Notes: generated by a model not told the origin, from the letters alone. Shown: positions 7,610 to 16,271, numbered from the stretch's first letter. The stretch is DNA of 46,060 bases from Clostridia bacterium (GCA_017416185.1 JAFQDF010000010.1:1-46060); one strand, 5' to 3'. Numbers and translations: made by a program.

Positions 7610-8809
7610 ATGATACAGAGAAAGGAATACTTAGATAACCTGATAGCTCTTAAGGATAAACAAATAATAAAGGTCATCACCGGCGTCAGACGTTGCGGAA
7701 AGTCTACTTTGTTTGAGTTGTATAACAACTATCTGAAGGAGTCGGGTATAGACAGCTCCCAAGTCATATACATCAATCTTGAAGATCTTGATAACGCTGA
7801 CCTGCTTGAATATAAAGCGCTGTACGATTATATAACCTCAAGGCTGCATCCCCGCAAAATGAATTATGTTTTCATAGACGAAGTGCAAAAGTGTAACGGT
7901 TTTGAAATGGCGGTAGACAGTCTTTTTATAAAGAACAACTGCGACGTTTATATTACAGGTTCAAACGCTTATCTGCTGTCAGGCGAGCTTGCAACCCTGC
8001 TTTCGGGAAGATACGTTCAGATCGATATGCTGCCCTTCTCCTTTAAGGAGTATTACCAAGCAACTAAAGAAAACGGAAAGAGCAAAAAAGAGCTTTTTGA
8101 CAGTTATTTGAAATACGGCTCCTTCCCATACGTGGCTTATCTTGATGGTAATGAAAGGATCACAGACCAGTATATCGAAGGGATATATCACACGATCCTT
8201 TTAAAGGACGTTGCCGCCAGAGAAAAAATAAACGATATATCCTTGTTGGAAAACATCTTAAAGACTGTAGCTTCCAGTATTGGAAGTCCCATATCAACAA
8301 AAAAGATCAGCGATACGTTGGTATCAAGCGGCAGAAAGATCTCCCCCAACACGGTAGAGCTATATCTGCGGGCTTTGTGCGACAGCTATATTATATACAA
8401 CGCAACAAGATATGACATCAAGGGAAGGCAGTTTTTGAAGACTCTTGGTAAGTATTACTTCGTTGATACCGGTATACGCAATCATATCATAAATCAATCT
8501 TCCTCAGATCTTGGACATATGATAGAAAACATAGTTTACCTTGAATTATTGAGAAGAAAAAACCGCGTAAACATCGGTAAGTTATCCGAAAAAGAGGTTG
8601 ATTTTGTTACTGTTGATATGAATGAGACCGAGTATTATCAGGTCTGTGCCAGCGTTCTTGACGAAACCACATTGAAAAGAGAGCTGGCGCCATTGCAAGA
8701 AATAAGAGATAATTATCCCAAATATCTGCTTACCCTTGACGATATCGGCAACGGCGCAAACTACGAGGGCATAAAGCAGATAAATATAATTGATTGGTTG
8801 TTGGGTTAG
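7610..8809 (+). CDS. ATP-binding protein, AAA_14/DUF4143 family
   Basis: A 399-residue protein. The N-terminal AAA-type ATPase domain has Walker A GVRRCGKST (residues 25-33), Walker B YVFIDEVQ (about 86-93) and a sensor-like VYITGSNAYLLSG. Then come the conserved LPFSFKEYY segment and a C-terminal DUF4143 domain (LGKYYFVDTGIRNHII, then IENIVYLELLRRKNRVNIGKLSEKEVDFV). That last part resembles a nuclease-like fold with conserved E and K. This family is abundant in gut anaerobes and archaea and its role is unclear. A GAGGT site precedes the ATG. It appears to stand alone with its own promoter and terminator; such genes are often mobile or accessory. Confidence 0.88.
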   Translation: MIQRKEYLDNLIALKDKQIIKVITGVRRCGKSTLFELYNNYLKESGIDSSQVIYINLEDLDNADLLEYKALYDYITSRLHPRKMNYVFIDEVQKCNGFEMAVDSLFIKNNCDVYITGSNAYLLSGELATLLSGRYVQIDMLPFSFKEYYQATKENGKSKKELFDSYLKYGSFPYVAYLDGNERITDQYIEGIYHTILLKDVAAREKINDISLLENILKTVASSIGSPISTKKISDTLVSSGRKISPNTVELYLRALCDSYIIYNATRYDIKGRQFLKTLGKYYFVDTGIRNHIINQSSSDLGHMIENIVYLELLRRKNRVNIGKLSEKEVDFVTVDMNETEYYQVCASVLDETTLKRELAPLQEIRDNYPKYLLTLDDIGNGANYEGIKQINIIDWLLG

Positions 8810-8828
8810 TGGTCATTGCTTTCACCGA

Positions 8829-8906
8829 GCGGCAAGCTAACGCACCCAAACTAAGCCGGTAATACTGCCATTCAAATCACACGAAATGCAGAAATTTCCC
8901 ATATAA
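8829..8906 (+). repeat. Dispersed intergenic repeat, copy A (degenerate palindrome)
   Basis: A decayed 15-bp palindrome (GCGGCAAGCTAACGC) followed by ACCCAAACTAAGCC and a tail ending ATTCAAATCACACGAAAT, then AAATTTCCCATATAATA. The tail matches copy D base for base over long stretches. It sits between a stop codon and a terminator. Confidence 0.6.
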
Positions 8907-8910
8907 TACA

Positions 8911-8934
8911 AAAGAGGTGCAAAAGCACCTCTTT
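8911..8934. terminator. Bidirectional terminator between the ATPase gene and tpiA
   Basis: Stem AAAGAGGTGC/GCACCTCTTT with loop AAAA and T-rich tail, between convergent genes. Confidence 0.85.
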
Positions 8935-9007
8935 TTAAGTTTTTTCTTCACCATCGTGTGATAACTATCAGTCTTTACTAAAGCTCACCCGATTATACGG
9001 TGCAGGC

Positions 9008-9781
9008 TTAGTCCTGATTGCTTGCCTCTACGATCTTTGCAAAGTCTGCCGCCTTAAGGGAAGCACCGCCGATAAGACCGCCGTCAACATTGGTCTTGGA
9101 AAGAAGCTCTGCTGCGTTGCCGGCGTTCATAGAGCCGCCGTACTGAACCGTAACGGTCTCTGCAACGTCTCTGCCGTACTTAGCTGCAAGCACGTCACGG
9201 ATGATAGCGCAAACCTCTTCAGCCTGATCGCTGGTTGCGGTAAGACCGGTACCGATAGCCCATACAGGCTCGTAGGCGATAATAACCTTCTTAAGCATCT
9301 CAGCATCAACACCCTGGAGCGCAAGCTTGGTCTGCATGGAAACGATCTCGGAGGTGATATCCTTCTGTCTCTCGTCAAGCATCTCGCCTACGCAGAGGAT
9401 AACGGTAAGACCTGCGTTAACACCTGCAAGGAGTCTCTTGTTTACGGTCTCGTCGGTCTCGCCGAAGTACTGACGTCTTTCGCTGTGACCTACGATAACG
9501 TACTCAACCCCGCACTCTGTAAGCATCTCTGCGGAGATCTCACCTGTGTAAGCGCCCTTTGCCTCAAAGTGAACGTTCTCTGCGCCGATCTTGATAACGC
9601 TGCCCTCTGCTGCTGCCTTTGCTGCCGCAATGTCAACAAAGGGAACGCAAAGTACTACGTCACAAGCGGGCTCTGCAGGGAGAGTGGTCTTCATTTCATT
9701 GATAAGAGCAGTAGTCTGGGAGGGAGTCATATTCATCTTCCAGTTTCCTGCGATAACTGTCTTTCTTGTAGCTCTGTTCAT
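9008..9781 (-). CDS. tpiA: Triosephosphate isomerase
   Basis: A 257-residue TIM-barrel enzyme that interconverts dihydroxyacetone phosphate and glyceraldehyde 3-phosphate in glycolysis. All catalytic features are visible: GNWKMN with the substrate lysine (K15), VIVGHSERR with the catalytic histidine (H99), and IIAYEPVWAIGTG with the catalytic glutamate (E171) and flexible loop 6. The C-terminal phosphate-binding VQYGGSM and GLIGGASL are also present. It follows pgk on the same strand, the usual glycolytic pairing, but a 190-base gap with micro-hairpins separates them. A GGAG site precedes the ATG by about ten bases. gapA and gpmI are not in the window. Confidence 0.97.
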   Translation of the reverse strand: MNRATRKTVIAGNWKMNMTPSQTTALINEMKTTLPAEPACDVVLCVPFVDIAAAKAAAEGSVIKIGAENVHFEAKGAYTGEISAEMLTECGVEYVIVGHSERRQYFGETDETVNKRLLAGVNAGLTVILCVGEMLDERQKDITSEIVSMQTKLALQGVDAEMLKKVIIAYEPVWAIGTGLTATSDQAEEVCAIIRDVLAAKYGRDVAETVTVQYGGSMNAGNAAELLSKTNVDGGLIGGASLKAADFAKIVEASNQD

Positions 9782-9815
9782 TTTATTAAATCTCCAATTT
9801 AATTGTAATATGTCA

Positions 9816-9848
9816 AATCGGGCATTTCAGGTAATGAGATGCCCGATT
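9816..9848 (-). terminator. Hairpin between pgk and tpiA
   Basis: Stem AATCGGGCAT (9816-9825) with ATGCCCGATT (9839-9848). The T tail is weak on the minus strand, so it may be a partial terminator or an mRNA processing or stabilising hairpin that sets tpiA level relative to pgk. Confidence 0.45.
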
Positions 9849-9867
9849 ATTTTTCTAAAACGTTTGC

Positions 9868-9991
9868 TTAAAGCTAAATAGTTGCTTACGCAACAGCTAA
9901 ATTATGCTACGCAGTAATTTAGCTGAGCAACGCTCAATTTAGCTCGCCGAAGGCGAATTTAGCTGCTTGTTTACTTGTCAAGTAAACAAGC
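9868..9991 (-). repeat. Micro-hairpin array between pgk and tpiA
   Basis: A 9-base word AATTTAGCT (or its complement AGCTAAATT) alternates with small different hairpins: GTTGC-TTAC-GCAAC, GAGC-AAC-GCTC and CGCC-GAA-GGCG. The array ends in a 27-base palindrome (arms GCTTGTTTACTTG/CAAGTAAACAAGC, 9965-9991) that overlaps the pgk stop codon. The units are not identical, so it is not a simple tandem repeat. Confidence 0.75.
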
Positions 9992-11155
9992 AATACCGGG
10001 AAGCTCAAGACCTTCGAGGAACTCGAGAGATGCACCGCCGCCGGTAGAGATGTGAGTCATCTTGTCAGCAAAGCCGAGAGTGTTGATAGCTGCTGCAGAG
10101 TCGCCGCCGCCGATGATGGAGATAGCGCCGCTTTCTGCAACTGCGGTAGCAACTGCGCGGGTACCGGAAGCGAACTTCTCCCACTCGGAAACACCCATAG
10201 GACCGTTCCATACTACAGTACCTGCAGACTTGATAGCCTCAGAGAAGAGAACCTCGGTCTTGGGACCGATATCGAGACCCATAAAGCCTTCGGGAATGTT
10301 GTCGGAATCAACGAGCATATCGTTACAGTTGGGGTCATAAGCATCGCCGCAACGGTTGTCAATGGGGATAAGGAAGTTTACGCCCTTAGCCTTTGCTTCC
10401 TCCTGAAGCTCACGTGCAAGCTCGATCTTGTCATCCTCGCAGATGGAGGTACCGATCTGGTAGCCGTTAGCCTTGAAGAAGGTGTAAGCCATACCGCCGC
10501 CTACGATAAGGGTGTCAACCTTGTTGATAAGGTTCTTGATAACGCCGATCTTGTCGGATACCTTAGCACCGCCGAGGATAGCAACGAAGGGTCTCTTGGG
10601 CTCGGAAAGAGCACCGCCCATAATGGAGATCTCCTTCTGGATAAGGTAACCGCAAACTGCGGGAAGGTAGTCAGCAACACCTGCTGTAGAAGCGTGTGCA
10701 CGGTGAGCTGTACCGAATGCATCGTTTACAAATATGTCTGCCATAGAAGCGAGCGCCTTTGCAAAGTCGGGATCGTTCTTGGTCTCCTCCTTGTGGAAAC
10801 GAACGTTCTCGATAAGCATAACGTCACCGTCATTGAGTGCAGCAGCCTTAGCCTTAGCATCCTCGCCGATAACGTCCTTTGCAAGAGCTACTTCCTTGCC
10901 GAGAAGCTCGGAAAGACGAGCAGCTACGGGAGCAAGGGAGAACTCGGGCTTGAACTCGCCCTTGGGTCTGCCCATATGGGAGCAAAGAATAACCTTTGCA
11001 CCGTTGTCAGCTAAATACTTGATTGTAGGGAGAGCCTCACGGATTCTCTTGTCGTCTGTAATTACGCCATCCTTCAGGGGTACGTTGAAGTCACATCTTG
11101 CAAGAACTCTCTTGCCGCTTACTTCGATATCTTCGATAGTCTTCTTGTTGTACAT
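9971..11155 (-). CDS. pgk: Phosphoglycerate kinase
   Basis: A 394-residue glycolytic kinase that transfers phosphate from 1,3-bisphosphoglycerate to ADP. The N-terminal domain shows the substrate motif [19 protein letters not shown], and [10 protein letters not shown]. The hinge and C-terminal domain show [27 protein letters not shown], the WNGPMGV segment and GGGDSAAA. Length is standard. AAGGAG precedes the ATG at ideal spacing, and a TTGATA-17-TAATAT promoter lies upstream. The last codons overlap a 27-base palindrome that begins the micro-hairpin array, an unusual 3' end. Confidence 0.97.
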   Translation of the reverse strand: MYNKKTIEDIEVSGKRVLARCDFNVPLKDGVITDDKRIREALPTIKYLADNGAKVILCSHMGRPKGEFKPEFSLAPVAARLSELLGKEVALAKDVIGEDAKAKAAALNDGDVMLIENVRFHKEETKNDPDFAKALASMADIFVNDAFGTAHRAHASTAGVADYLPAVCGYLIQKEISIMGGALSEPKRPFVAILGGAKVSDKIGVIKNLINKVDTLIVGGGMAYTFFKANGYQIGTSICEDDKIELARELQEEAKAKGVNFLIPIDNRCGDAYDPNCNDMLVDSDNIPEGFMGLDIGPKTEVLFSEAIKSAGTVVWNGPMGVSEWEKFASGTRAVATAVAESGAISIIGGGDSAAAINTLGFADKMTHISTGGGASLEFLEGLELPGIACLLDK

Positions 11156-11201
11156 TTCTATACTCCTTAAATTTATAAATTTCCAATTTTACGCAATTGT
11201 A

Positions 11202-11230
11202 ATATTACCATAAAACAGAAGATTTATCAA
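11202..11230 (-). promoter_or_regulatory. Putative promoter of pgk
   Basis: On the minus strand TTGATA (11225-11230), 17 bases, TAATAT (11202-11207), with the pgk start at 11155. Confidence 0.6.
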
Positions 11231-11292
11231 CAATTAATTTTGAATTTTTGTTATTATTCTAACGATTTTACATATTGTACAAATTTCGTTAA

Positions 11293-11994
11293 TCACATCG
11301 GGTCCTGAATGCGGTAGCCCACCCCTAACTCGTTGATTATAAAGCGGTTATCGCCCGGCTTTGTACCCATTTTTTTACGAAGATTTGCCATATTTACCTG
11401 CAGCTTCTTTATGGCATTGAGGTCGGAATGCCCCCATATCTCGTTTATGATGGAGGTATAGGTCATGACCTGCCCCGTATGATGGGACATAAAATCAAGA
11501 ATATTGTATTCGGTCTGTGTCAGCTTTATTTCCTCTCCGTCTATAGTCACAAGGCGTCTGCCGTAGTCTATAACCATTCCGTTCAGCTCAAATACGCCTT
11601 TCGAAACTACACCTCCTACAGATTTGACGGTACGCAGCGCCGCTCGGACCCGTGCTACAAGCTCTCCTGTTCCAAAGGGCTTTGTAATATAGTCGGTAGC
11701 TCCCATATCCAGAGCCTCTATCTTATCTCTTTCGCCGGTACGGGCAGAAAGCACCAGTATCGGTACGCCGGAATGTGATCTTGCGTTTCGGATAAATTCG
11801 GTTCCGTCGCGGTCGGGCAACCCTAAGTCAAGGATAACGAGATCGGGAACGTATGAGCTTGCCATCATCTCTGCTTCAGCACAGCTTCCTGCCACTATGA
11901 CCTGATAACCGTTAGTTTCAAGAACGGTAGCTACAACACTTCTGATGTTTTTATCATCCTCACATACAAGGATCTTGTATTTATTGTTACTCAT
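11293..11994 (-). CDS. kdpE: KdpE-like response regulator
   Basis: A 233-residue OmpR/PhoB-type regulator. The receiver domain has acidic pocket CEDD (residues 11-14), phosphoacceptor D56 in VILDLGLPD, the SAR segment and conserved lysine in ITKPFG. The C-terminal winged helix reads LTQTEYNILDFMSHHTGQVMTY and ends in NELGVGYRI. This combination is closest to KdpE, which controls potassium uptake in response to low potassium or osmotic change. It overlaps the kinase gene by eight bases. No kdpFABC genes are in the window. A KtrB/KtrA potassium system lies 20 kb away and is a possible target; that link is inference. Confidence 0.85.
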   Translation of the reverse strand: MSNNKYKILVCEDDKNIRSVVATVLETNGYQVIVAGSCAEAEMMASSYVPDLVILDLGLPDRDGTEFIRNARSHSGVPILVLSARTGERDKIEALDMGATDYITKPFGTGELVARVRAALRTVKSVGGVVSKGVFELNGMVIDYGRRLVTIDGEEIKLTQTEYNILDFMSHHTGQVMTYTSIINEIWGHSDLNAIKKLQVNMANLRKKMGTKPGDNRFIINELGVGYRIQDPM

Positions 11995-13042
11995 CTGCTG
12001 TTCTCCTCAGAGCAAAGCTGAAGCTTGCTCCGCCACTGTCGTTATTTTCGGCACGGAGAGTACTGTTATGTGCCTTTATTATGGCGTAACAGACACTCAA
12101 CCCTATACCCATATTTCTTTTGCTTACAGTTTCATTACTTACAAGGGTAGAATCGTGATATTCATCAAATATCTTATCCGGCTTGTCCTTGGGAAGTCCG
12201 CAGCCATTGTCCCATACCTCAAAATTCACCCTATCTTCGTCAAGTGTCACCCGTAAAACAAGCTCCGTCATACCACGGGCATGGATAACGGAGTTTTCAA
12301 GCAGATTGAAAAGCACCTGCTCTATAAGCATAGCATCCATAGGTATAGATACAAACTCCTCCGGTATGTCAAGAGTAAGAGGCATCTCGGGAAAATGCCT
12401 GTTGTACTTTACCGCCACCGTATCTATAAGCTCCTCAAGAACCGTATCGGTCATAGTCAGCTCCACATCCTCGGTGTTTATCTTGGTAACGGAAAGCAAA
12501 TTTTCAACCATACGTATAAGTCCGTGGGACTCGGTGCGTATCTCTCTTACAAGCTCCAGACGCTGCTCGTCGGTCAGCTCGTCAAAGTTGTCCAGTATTG
12601 CAGAGGAGGAAGCGTAGATAGATGTAAGAGGTGTACGCAGATCGTGTGATGCCGCACGCATAAGATTAGCTCTCATATGCGCTCTGAGACTTGCCTCCTT
12701 TATACGCCGTTCCTTTTTGAGTACTGCGGTAACGGTACAGGTAAGCAGAGAAACAAAAAGTATTATCGCCGTACTTGTGATGACGTTGTAGGTATATTGC
12801 AGTCCGTTCCCGGAGCTTGAAAACATATGATTTACCAAGACGGCGCTGATGACCGCTGAGGCTATGCTGTAAAAGTATCCGTCGGTAAATATTGCTATAA
12901 AAAACACTCCCAAAACGTACAGCATAGGGATCATACTGTTTATATGCAACGTAAATTTCAAAAGCACGTTGATCCAGTACATAACGGTTATTATAACGGC
13001 CGATATAGCTGTGTTTTTGATGATCGGAAAAAGCTTTTTCAT
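11987..13042 (-). CDS. KdpD-like sensor histidine kinase lacking the N-terminal sensor domains
   Basis: A 351-residue membrane kinase. Four membrane segments (roughly residues 10-110, DUF4118-like) precede a dimerisation and phosphoacceptor domain, MRAASHDLRTPLTSIYASSSAIL, with H133. The ATPase domain follows, with N box FNLLENSVIHA, G1 WDNGCGLP and G2 KRNMGIGLSVCYAIIKAHNS. Classical KdpD is about 900 residues with KdpD and Usp domains before the membrane part; this form begins directly at the membrane domain. AAGGAG precedes the ATG. The first gene of the pair, it is translationally coupled to the regulator. Potassium or turgor sensing is inferred from the family. Confidence 0.85.
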   Translation of the reverse strand: MKKLFPIIKNTAISAVIITVMYWINVLLKFTLHINSMIPMLYVLGVFFIAIFTDGYFYSIASAVISAVLVNHMFSSSGNGLQYTYNVITSTAIILFVSLLTCTVTAVLKKERRIKEASLRAHMRANLMRAASHDLRTPLTSIYASSSAILDNFDELTDEQRLELVREIRTESHGLIRMVENLLSVTKINTEDVELTMTDTVLEELIDTVAVKYNRHFPEMPLTLDIPEEFVSIPMDAMLIEQVLFNLLENSVIHARGMTELVLRVTLDEDRVNFEVWDNGCGLPKDKPDKIFDEYHDSTLVSNETVSKRNMGIGLSVCYAIIKAHNSTLRAENNDSGGASFSFALRRTADE

Positions 13043-13207
13043 ATATTTCTCCTTTTCAGCATATCCATAATTTTACCATATATCAATGAAAAAGTAAAGA
13101 GGCAGGAAGGAGAATCTAAAACGAGGAATTACCGAAGCTTTTTGTCCTTCGGGAGAAAATTCGCACCTTAGCTATCATTATATATTTCATATTTTACATT
13201 ATATATT

Positions 13208-13235
13208 AAAATGCACCCCTTGCGGAGTGCATTTT
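13208..13235 (-). terminator. Terminator of the rpmH-rnpA-yidD-yidC-jag operon
   Basis: Stem AAAATGCACCCC/GGAGTGCATTTT with loop TTGC (one G-U pair on the minus-strand RNA), directly after the jag stop codon. Confidence 0.8.
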
Positions 13236-13237
13236 GA

Positions 13238-13948
13238 TCATTCTTCTGTTGTCTCTGCAGCTTCTGCAGGAGCCTCGTTTCTGGGCTTATGAGATTTTCT
13301 GCCCCTATTACCCTCAAGAGCAACAACCACACGGCGATTGTTATCAGAGCCTACAGAATTTGTGGTAACTCCCTTGAAATTCTGGATCTCGGAATGGATG
13401 ATCCTTCTTTCGTAGGGACTCATAGGCTCAAGAGTGATAGCCTTCTTGTACTTGAGCACCTTCTGCGCCACACCCCTTGCCAGACGGCGAAGAGTCTGCT
13501 CGCGACGGCTTCTGTAGTTTTCGATATCAACAGTCATCTTAATATGCTCAGTACCGTCTGCATCGCACTTACGGTTTGCCGCAAGATTGCAAAGATACTG
13601 GAGAGCCTCAAGGGTCTCGCCGTGATGACCGATGAGGATACCCGCGGACTCACCTGTGATATTGATCATACGGTCACCGTTTGAAATATTGTCTGCGCAA
13701 AGCTCTGCTTCGGCATCAAGTCCGAGATTGTCAAGCAATGTGTTTACAAAATTGAGAGCTGTAAGGTCAGCTCTTGCAACGGTAAATACTCTTACCTTTG
13801 CATCCACCTCACCGAAGCCGAGAAATCCCTTCTTGGGGTATTCAAGAACTTCGTGGTCTACGTTGGCAACAGGCACGCCGAGCTGCTCGGCACCGCTGGC
13901 TATAGCAGCCTCAATGGTTCTGCCTGTAGCAATAATTTCCTGTTCCAT
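13238..13948 (-). CDS. jag: Jag/KhpB RNA-binding protein (SpoIIIJ-associated)
   Basis: A 236-residue protein with the three-part Jag layout. The N-terminal Jag domain reads IIATGRTIEAAIASGAEQLGV and includes VEYPKKGFLGFGE-like VLEYPKKGFLGFGEV. A KH domain follows (NITGESAGILIGHHGETLEALQYL) and then an R3H domain (RRIIHSEIQNFKGVTTNSVGSDNNRRVVV). KhpB binds many mRNAs and small RNAs and affects cell elongation in other Firmicutes. The start at 13948 is chosen over an ATG six codons earlier because GGAAAGGAAG sits just before it and the yidC stop is one base upstream. A low-complexity acidic tail, EAAETTEE, ends the protein. Confidence 0.93.
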   Translation of the reverse strand: MEQEIIATGRTIEAAIASGAEQLGVPVANVDHEVLEYPKKGFLGFGEVDAKVRVFTVARADLTALNFVNTLLDNLGLDAEAELCADNISNGDRMINITGESAGILIGHHGETLEALQYLCNLAANRKCDADGTEHIKMTVDIENYRSRREQTLRRLARGVAQKVLKYKKAITLEPMSPYERRIIHSEIQNFKGVTTNSVGSDNNRRVVVALEGNRGRKSHKPRNEAPAEAAETTEE

Positions 13949-13949
13949 C

Positions 13950-15173
13950 TTAGTCTTCCTTTCCATTGTCCGTTTCCTCTTCCTTGAGAGGTGCGGGATC
14001 TATCATACTGTTTTTGCTGTCCTTCTTAGTCTTAGGCTCGGACTCTGCCTTGCGCACTACAGGTACGTCATCATCATCATCGTCTATATGATGCAGAGAA
14101 TTGGGATGACGCTTCTGAGGCTGATTGGGCTTTTTCTTCTTTTCCTTTGTGCTGTCTCTGAGCTCATGCTCTGCCTTTTTGTAATCCTCATCTGTGAATA
14201 CGGGGATAGGATACATCTTCTTGAGAATAAGCTGCTGAAGAACACCCAAAAGGTTCTGGAACATCCAGTAAACACCGAGAATCGCAGGGAAGGTGTATGC
14301 AAAGAACGCAGACATCGCGGGCATAGCAATATCCATAACCACACTGGAGGTCTTGGCATCCCCTGTCTGCTGAGGCTGATAGGTCAGCTTTCTGGTAAGA
14401 AGTGCAGTAAGGTAAACTATTACAAATGTAAGGGCGGGAATAAGAAGATACCAGCCGTTCAATTTGCTGGGCTCACCTGCAAGGTCAAGACCAAAGAGGG
14501 TAAGGTCGGGAAGCTTGGACCTTTCGGGAAGCTCCTTTACCGCCTCAACAACCTGAGCGTACTTTTCGTCGCTTAAGCTGTTTAATTCCTTGAGCAGATA
14601 AAGGTCATATCTGCCCGCTCTGATACTGCCGCCCAGCTCGGTTACCTTTGCGGCGATCTTATTGATGGTGTCTATACTCAAGCCGGTAACGTATCTGAGA
14701 GGACAGTATACAACCTCGAAAAGTGCAAAAAGTATAGGAAACTGAAGAAGCAAGGGCATACAACCGCCCATAGGATTGTAGCCTTCCTTTTCGTAAAGCT
14801 CCATGATCTCCTGCTGCACCTTCTGCTGAGTTGCCTTATCGTTTCTGCCCGCATATTTTTTACGGATAGCCATTTCCTTAGGACGCAGTGCTGCCTGCTT
14901 GAGAGAATTCTTCTGCTGCTTTATACCAAAGGGGAAAAGGATCAGTTTCATGATCACAGCAAAGAAGAAAAGTGTGATAACATAAGGGAACTTAAAGCTT
15001 GCAAAGAACTTCATTATATAGCCCAGAGGCACTGCAAGGAAGTTCCAGAAGCCCTTTGTTGCCTTAAATTCGTCGACGGCTGTCTGTGTCATACATGAAG
15101 AAAGCACAAGCATAGCCACGAACAGCAATGCTATAAGTGCTACCGTCTTTTTGTTGATTCTGATTTTTTTCAT
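13950..15173 (-). CDS. yidC: Membrane protein insertase YidC/OxaA (SpoIIIJ type)
   Basis: A 407-residue insertase that places proteins in the membrane alone or with SecYEG. The N terminus (KKTVALIALLFVAMLVLSSC) is a lipoprotein signal, as in Gram-positive YidC/SpoIIIJ. The conserved five-helix core follows, with QQKNSLKQAALRPKEMAIRK, the cytosolic coiled-coil loop, MGGCMPLLLQFPILFALFEV, and IPALTFVIVYLTALLTRK. The C-terminal tail is hydrophilic, with a lysine-rich stretch and a run of five aspartates. The ATG at 15173 is preferred to an earlier one because it puts the signal peptide at the N terminus. It stands in the conserved rpmH cluster. Confidence 0.93.
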   Translation of the reverse strand: MKKIRINKKTVALIALLFVAMLVLSSCMTQTAVDEFKATKGFWNFLAVPLGYIMKFFASFKFPYVITLFFFAVIMKLILFPFGIKQQKNSLKQAALRPKEMAIRKKYAGRNDKATQQKVQQEIMELYEKEGYNPMGGCMPLLLQFPILFALFEVVYCPLRYVTGLSIDTINKIAAKVTELGGSIRAGRYDLYLLKELNSLSDEKYAQVVEAVKELPERSKLPDLTLFGLDLAGEPSKLNGWYLLIPALTFVIVYLTALLTRKLTYQPQQTGDAKTSSVVMDIAMPAMSAFFAYTFPAILGVYWMFQNLLGVLQQLILKKMYPIPVFTDEDYKKAEHELRDSTKEKKKKPNQPQKRHPNSLHHIDDDDDDVPVVRKAESEPKTKKDSKNSMIDPAPLKEEETDNGKED

Positions 15174-15235
15174 ATCAATACAAATTTCCTTTATCTTGAT
15201 ATTTTGTTTGCTCAAACCGGGCGCAAAATAACATC

Positions 15236-15310
15236 ACTAAGATTTCTTCACACTCGATTATGGCTGGGGCGACTCGCCCCGGAATTACACGATCTGTATA
15301 TTAATTCTAA
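15236..15310 (-). repeat. Dispersed intergenic repeat, copy E
   Basis: The 15-bp palindrome GGGGCGA-C-TCGCCCC (15266-15280) followed on the minus strand by AGCCATAATCGAG, and on the other side by an AATTACACG-like stretch also seen in copy F. It lies in the gap between yidD and yidC. The outer limits are uncertain. Confidence 0.5.
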
Positions 15311-15322
15311 TATAGGACGAAA

Positions 15323-15556
15323 TTACTTTTTCGCCCGTCGGTTTCTTTTTGGCACAGGGTCATACCCACCCTTACAAAAAGGGTTGCATCTCAGTATTCG
15401 CCATATACTGAGCCCTAAGCCTGCAACCGCTCCCCATTCCTCAAATGCCTCTATCGCATACTGAGAGCAGGTTGGTGTAAATCTGCAACACGGTTTTTTC
15501 AGTGGTGATATTCTTTTCTGATAAAATCTGACCAAAGCGATAAACAGCCGCTTCAT
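15323..15556 (-). CDS. yidD: Membrane protein insertion efficiency factor YidD
   Basis: A 77-residue small protein with the invariant family core [12 protein letters not shown], then [20 protein letters not shown] and [17 protein letters not shown]. Its length and cysteine pattern are standard. YidD helps YidC-dependent membrane insertion in an unknown way. It overlaps the rnpA stop by four bases (ATGA), indicating translational coupling, and precedes yidC after a 150-base gap containing a dispersed repeat. Confidence 0.96.
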   Translation of the reverse strand: MKRLFIALVRFYQKRISPLKKPCCRFTPTCSQYAIEAFEEWGAVAGLGLSIWRILRCNPFCKGGYDPVPKRNRRAKK

Positions 15557-15927
15557 ACGATCATACCAAGGCGTTCAAACGCCTTTTCCAATTCTTTTTT
15601 CATATGATAGGATTTCGCCTCGGTTGCCGCACCTCTTGCTACAATGACAATCAAAAAACCGCACTTCACACTGCGTTCCCTGTCGACAGCCCGATACGCC
15701 TCCCGGATAATTCGCTTTGTACGATTACGGACAACGGCAGTACCCAGCTTCTTTGAAACTGTCAGTCCTATGCGGTTGATCTTCAGTTTTTGCGGATGCG
15801 CCTTTTGGAGCTTCCGCGAAGCAAGATCGGGCAATACGTAAACTGCGGCAAGGCGTCCTACATATTTTTTACCCTTGGCATATGCCTTAGAATAAAGATG
15901 ATTTTCGCCGATTGCAACATATTTCAT
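15553..15927 (-). CDS. rnpA: Ribonuclease P protein component
   Basis: A 124-residue basic protein that assists the RNase P RNA in maturing tRNA 5' ends. The diagnostic segment [30 protein letters not shown] contains the RNR motif, and an [11 protein letters not shown] segment follows. It normally lies right after rpmH, as here. Two starts are possible: ATG at 15927 or GTG at 15936 three codons earlier. Neither has a classic ribosome site, and GGGTG seven bases before the ATG slightly favours 15927. A strong hairpin separates it from rpmH. Confidence 0.94.
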   Translation of the reverse strand: MKYVAIGENHLYSKAYAKGKKYVGRLAAVYVLPDLASRKLQKAHPQKLKINRIGLTVSKKLGTAVVRNRTKRIIREAYRAVDRERSVKCGFLIVIVARGAATEAKSYHMKKELEKAFERLGMIV

Positions 15928-15948
15928 AGTTTGCACCCGTATACCGCA

Positions 15949-15972
15949 CAGAGAGCCTCTTCGGGCTCTCTG
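15949..15972 (-). promoter_or_regulatory. Hairpin between rpmH and rnpA
   Basis: A 9-bp perfect stem CAGAGAGCC/GGCTCTCTG with loop TCTTCG and no following T run. It probably acts as an mRNA processing or stability element that keeps rpmH expression above rnpA, not as a full terminator. Confidence 0.5.
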
Positions 15973-15994
15973 TAACGGAAAATATTAGTGTAGA

Positions 15995-16129
15995 TTAATA
16001 AGTTAATCTTGCTCTGCCCTTAGCGCGTCTTCTCTTGAGCACCTTTCTGCCGTTAGCAGTAGCCATTCTCTTTCTGAAGCCGTGCTCCTTCTTTCTCTGG
16101 CGCTTCTTAGGCTGGTAAGTTCTAAGCAT
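15995..16129 (-). CDS. rpmH: 50S ribosomal protein L34
   Basis: A 44-residue, highly basic protein that begins [20 protein letters not shown] and ends with a [13 protein letters not shown] tail, the full-length invariant L34 sequence. AGGAGGAG lies before the ATG. It is the first gene of the rnpA-yidD-yidC-jag operon and has a perfect consensus promoter. In most bacteria rpmH sits beside dnaA and the origin; here the upstream neighbour is an ABC transporter. Confidence 0.98.
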   Translation of the reverse strand: MLRTYQPKKRQRKKEHGFRKRMATANGRKVLKRRRAKGRARLTY

Positions 16130-16176
16130 TTACGGTCTCCTCCTTCCTTAGTTTGAAAAAAACCATGTGTCATATG

Positions 16177-16205
16177 ATTATACAGTAAAAGACTTTAATT
16201 GTCAA
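16177..16205 (-). promoter_or_regulatory. Perfect consensus sigma-A promoter of the rpmH operon
   Basis: On the minus strand TTGACA (16200-16205), 17 bases, TATAAT (16177-16182), about 48 bases before the rpmH start. Confidence 0.85.
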
Positions 16206-16271
16206 GGTTTTTATAGAAAATTCACATTTTCTGATTATAAATCCAAATACTTAGTGCTGAATATAAGACTG

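Noticed and set aside
9868..9991. CRISPR array
   Set aside because: The repeated word is only 9 bases, the spacers are self-complementary hairpins of about 11 bases, and no cas genes are near.
10052..11014. 320-codon frame on the plus strand opposite pgk
   Set aside because: It is a shadow of the highly biased pgk coding sequence, with no domain or ribosome site.
13632..14576. 314-codon plus-strand frame across jag and yidC
   Set aside because: It is antisense to two well-identified genes and has no start signals.
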